A DNA stretch of 50,582 bases from Anaerolineae bacterium (GTDB lineage: Bacteria; Chloroflexota; Anaerolineae; Anaerolineales; Villigracilaceae): positions 1 through 50,582 of the forward strand of contig JAFLCE010000021.1 in NCBI GenBank assembly GCA_017303655.1. The letters are read 5' to 3'. Positions 49,701 through 50,582 of this stretch are shown piece by piece. The notes beneath the pieces are model-generated. The model ran no database searches, was not told the origin of the DNA, and was given only the letters and a program-made list of their open reading frames with translations. Made by a program: the position numbers and the translations under genes. How positions within the stretch are numbered: the stretch's first letter is position 1; every line of letters begins with the position of its first letter.

Positions 49701-50021
49701 TCAATCAAACAATCTATAAATTACAAAAAACAAGGCATCGGCAAATTGCTTAAATGCCCAACCTAAAACAATACTCATTATGAGGGTATACGGTATTAAT
49801 TTCAAGTCTCTCGGAAATACAAGTGTTATTTTTGAAAAATTCTGAGAATTATTGTCTGACCCGAAAAACTCCCTATAAACAAGCAGCAGAAGCCATCCGG
49901 TTAATACTAATTTAACCACTACTTCATATGTGTATAAAGTTTTGTAGGCAATATACCCGCCTAAAAATACAGTCGCAACAATCAATATAACAAAAGCGTA
50001 ATTTACTAATTTATTTTTCAC
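49701..50021 (-). CDS. small three-helix membrane protein
   Basis: A 106-residue protein with three hydrophobic segments (about 5-24, 30-50 and 76-100). Starts with GTG at 50021 after GGTGGG. Not recognised; AT-rich like the neighbouring membrane-protein genes. The 105 bases between this gene and 49595 hold no clear gene. Confidence 0.5.
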   Translation of the reverse strand: MKNKLVNYAFVILIVATVFLGGYIAYKTLYTYEVVVKLVLTGWLLLLVYREFFGSDNNSQNFSKITLVFPRDLKLIPYTLIMSIVLGWAFKQFADALFFVIYRLFD

Positions 50022-50043
50022 GGTAACCCACCACGAATTTAAC

Positions 50044-50075
50044 AGACATCCCGCAGAATACTCTGCGGGATGTCT
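50044..50075. terminator. intrinsic terminator between 50021 and the partial gene
   Basis: 14-bp stem AGACATCCCGCAGA / TCTGCGGGATGTCT with a four-base loop. It follows the stop of the partial gene at 50089 on the minus strand. Confidence 0.85.
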
Positions 50076-50088
50076 TCTTTTCCTAACC

Positions 50089-50582
50089 TTACGGGCTTAC
50101 ATACACAGCATAATCGTCCACATAATCACCGGGCGCGTAGGGAGTGTCACCGATGCCGTCACTGATCGCGCTTTTGAAAGTGGCGGTCAACACGGCGTGA
50201 TGTTCACCCGGCTTCCAATCGGAAAGCGCCGTATAAACGAGGCGGCACTGACTTCCACCTGATTCGGTCTCAAAGACCGCGAGTTGGTCGGCGGGCAGGT
50301 CTTCGCCGTTCAAATTGAAGTTCAACTGAATCTGGCTAAAGTTCTGCTCGAGTGTGGCTTGGTCTTTGGCACACCAGGCATACGCCCAGATCAGCGTCTC
50401 AGAATTATTGAGCGGAATGGTATAGGTGAGAGTGCGCGGCTCAAAAATCTCTTCATCATATTGCTCACGGGCAACATCCCAGAAGAATTGCGCACCCGCC
50501 GAAAAGGCGTTCTCGGCTTCTTCAGGAGAAGCAACTTTGGGCGAGGAGAGAGGCGTAATGCCTGCACCCTTCGGCTGACTGA
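50089..50582 (-). CDS. partial gene of unknown function, 5' end outside the window
   Basis: An open minus-strand frame runs from the right edge to a stop at 50089, at least 164 codons. Only the C-terminal part is present. It reads EEAENAFSAGAQFFWDVARE then AYAWCAKDQATLEQNF and ends APGDYVDDYAVYVSP. Two Cys and a beta-rich composition suggest a secreted domain. A TTG-initiated shorter frame at 50325 is not the true start. No family is recognised. Confidence 0.6.
   Translation of the reverse strand, partial: SQPKGAGITPLSSPKVASPEEAENAFSAGAQFFWDVAREQYDEEIFEPRTLTYTIPLNNSETLIWAYAWCAKDQATLEQNFSQIQLNFNLNGEDLPADQLAVFETESGGSQCRLVYTALSDWKPGEHHAVLTATFKSAISDGIGDTPYAPGDYVDDYAVYVSP

Noticed and set aside
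50089-50325. a complete 78-residue gene starting at TTG 50325
   Set aside because: The frame stays open to the window edge, so this is the 3' part of a longer gene.
1-50582. CRISPR array, tRNA or rRNA genes
   Set aside because: No regularly spaced direct repeats, tRNA cloverleaf-like TTC-G-x-x-C blocks or rRNA sequence were recognised by eye; a tRNAscan run would settle the tRNA case.

Overview
The window looks like a chromosomal segment from a Chloroflexota bacterium of the Anaerolineae type, probably a metagenome-assembled genome. This is an inference from gene content (YvcK-like protein with two membrane helices, a Ser/Thr kinase with a TPR tail next to glycolytic genes, many lipoproteins with short lipoboxes, orphan membrane proteins), moderate GC, and short palindromic repeats beginning GTAGGGGCG or TCATCCTGAG. 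No rRNA, tRNA or CRISPR array was seen.

Layout. 1-4.7 kb: UbiG-like methyltransferase, then a GH13 alpha-glucosidase overlapping a GH31 YicI-like alpha-xylosidase. 4.7-7 kb: ECF sigma factor with zinc-finger anti-sigma factor (minus), divergent from a two-domain glutaredoxin-like protein and a membrane-anchored TlpA/ResA-like thioredoxin. 7-10 kb: alaS (minus), with a separate 26-codon Ala/Cys-rich ORF upstream that has its own promoter and terminator. 10.1-13.4 kb: an AT-rich two-gene island encoding a Trypco2-like protein and a 921-residue fusion of a CHAT caspase-like protease to a dynamin-like GTPase. This is the strongest candidate for a little-described defence system. 13.5-28.5 kb: mostly plus-strand housekeeping and orphan genes (SDR, P450, HlyIII, a cNMP-binding/ATPase-like regulator with a membrane sensor, MTA/SAH nucleosidase, small membrane proteins, a DUF120-like protein, metallophosphoesterase, amidohydrolase, matrixin).

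29.5-34.8 kb: a three-gene operon with a C39-like peptidase carrying SH3b repeats, a SLATT/DUF4231-like four-helix membrane protein, and an 848-residue protein joining a TIR/deoxyribosyltransferase-like domain, a TPR/DUF4071-like middle and a C-terminal SLOG-like domain. This is a second probable conflict or signalling system. 34.8-38.5 kb: PGDYG-like protein, P-loop kinase, methyltransferase, M50-like protease. 38.5-45.7 kb (minus): tpiA, a transmembrane Ser/Thr kinase, pgk, gap and yvcK, a triose-phosphate cluster with regulators; a divergent ROK glucokinase follows at 45.8 kb. 46.8-48.2 kb: class III aminotransferase. 48.2-50.0 kb: an AT-rich run of four small membrane-protein genes (minus), with two decayed fragments that read like the tail of an RHS/YD-repeat core between them, suggesting a vestigial polymorphic-toxin region. 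A 5'-truncated gene runs off the right edge.

A recurring regulatory theme is a -10 hexamer only 6-9 bases before a start codon with no Shine-Dalgarno sequence, suggesting leaderless mRNAs for several genes and for a few mini-ORFs that sit just before longer genes.
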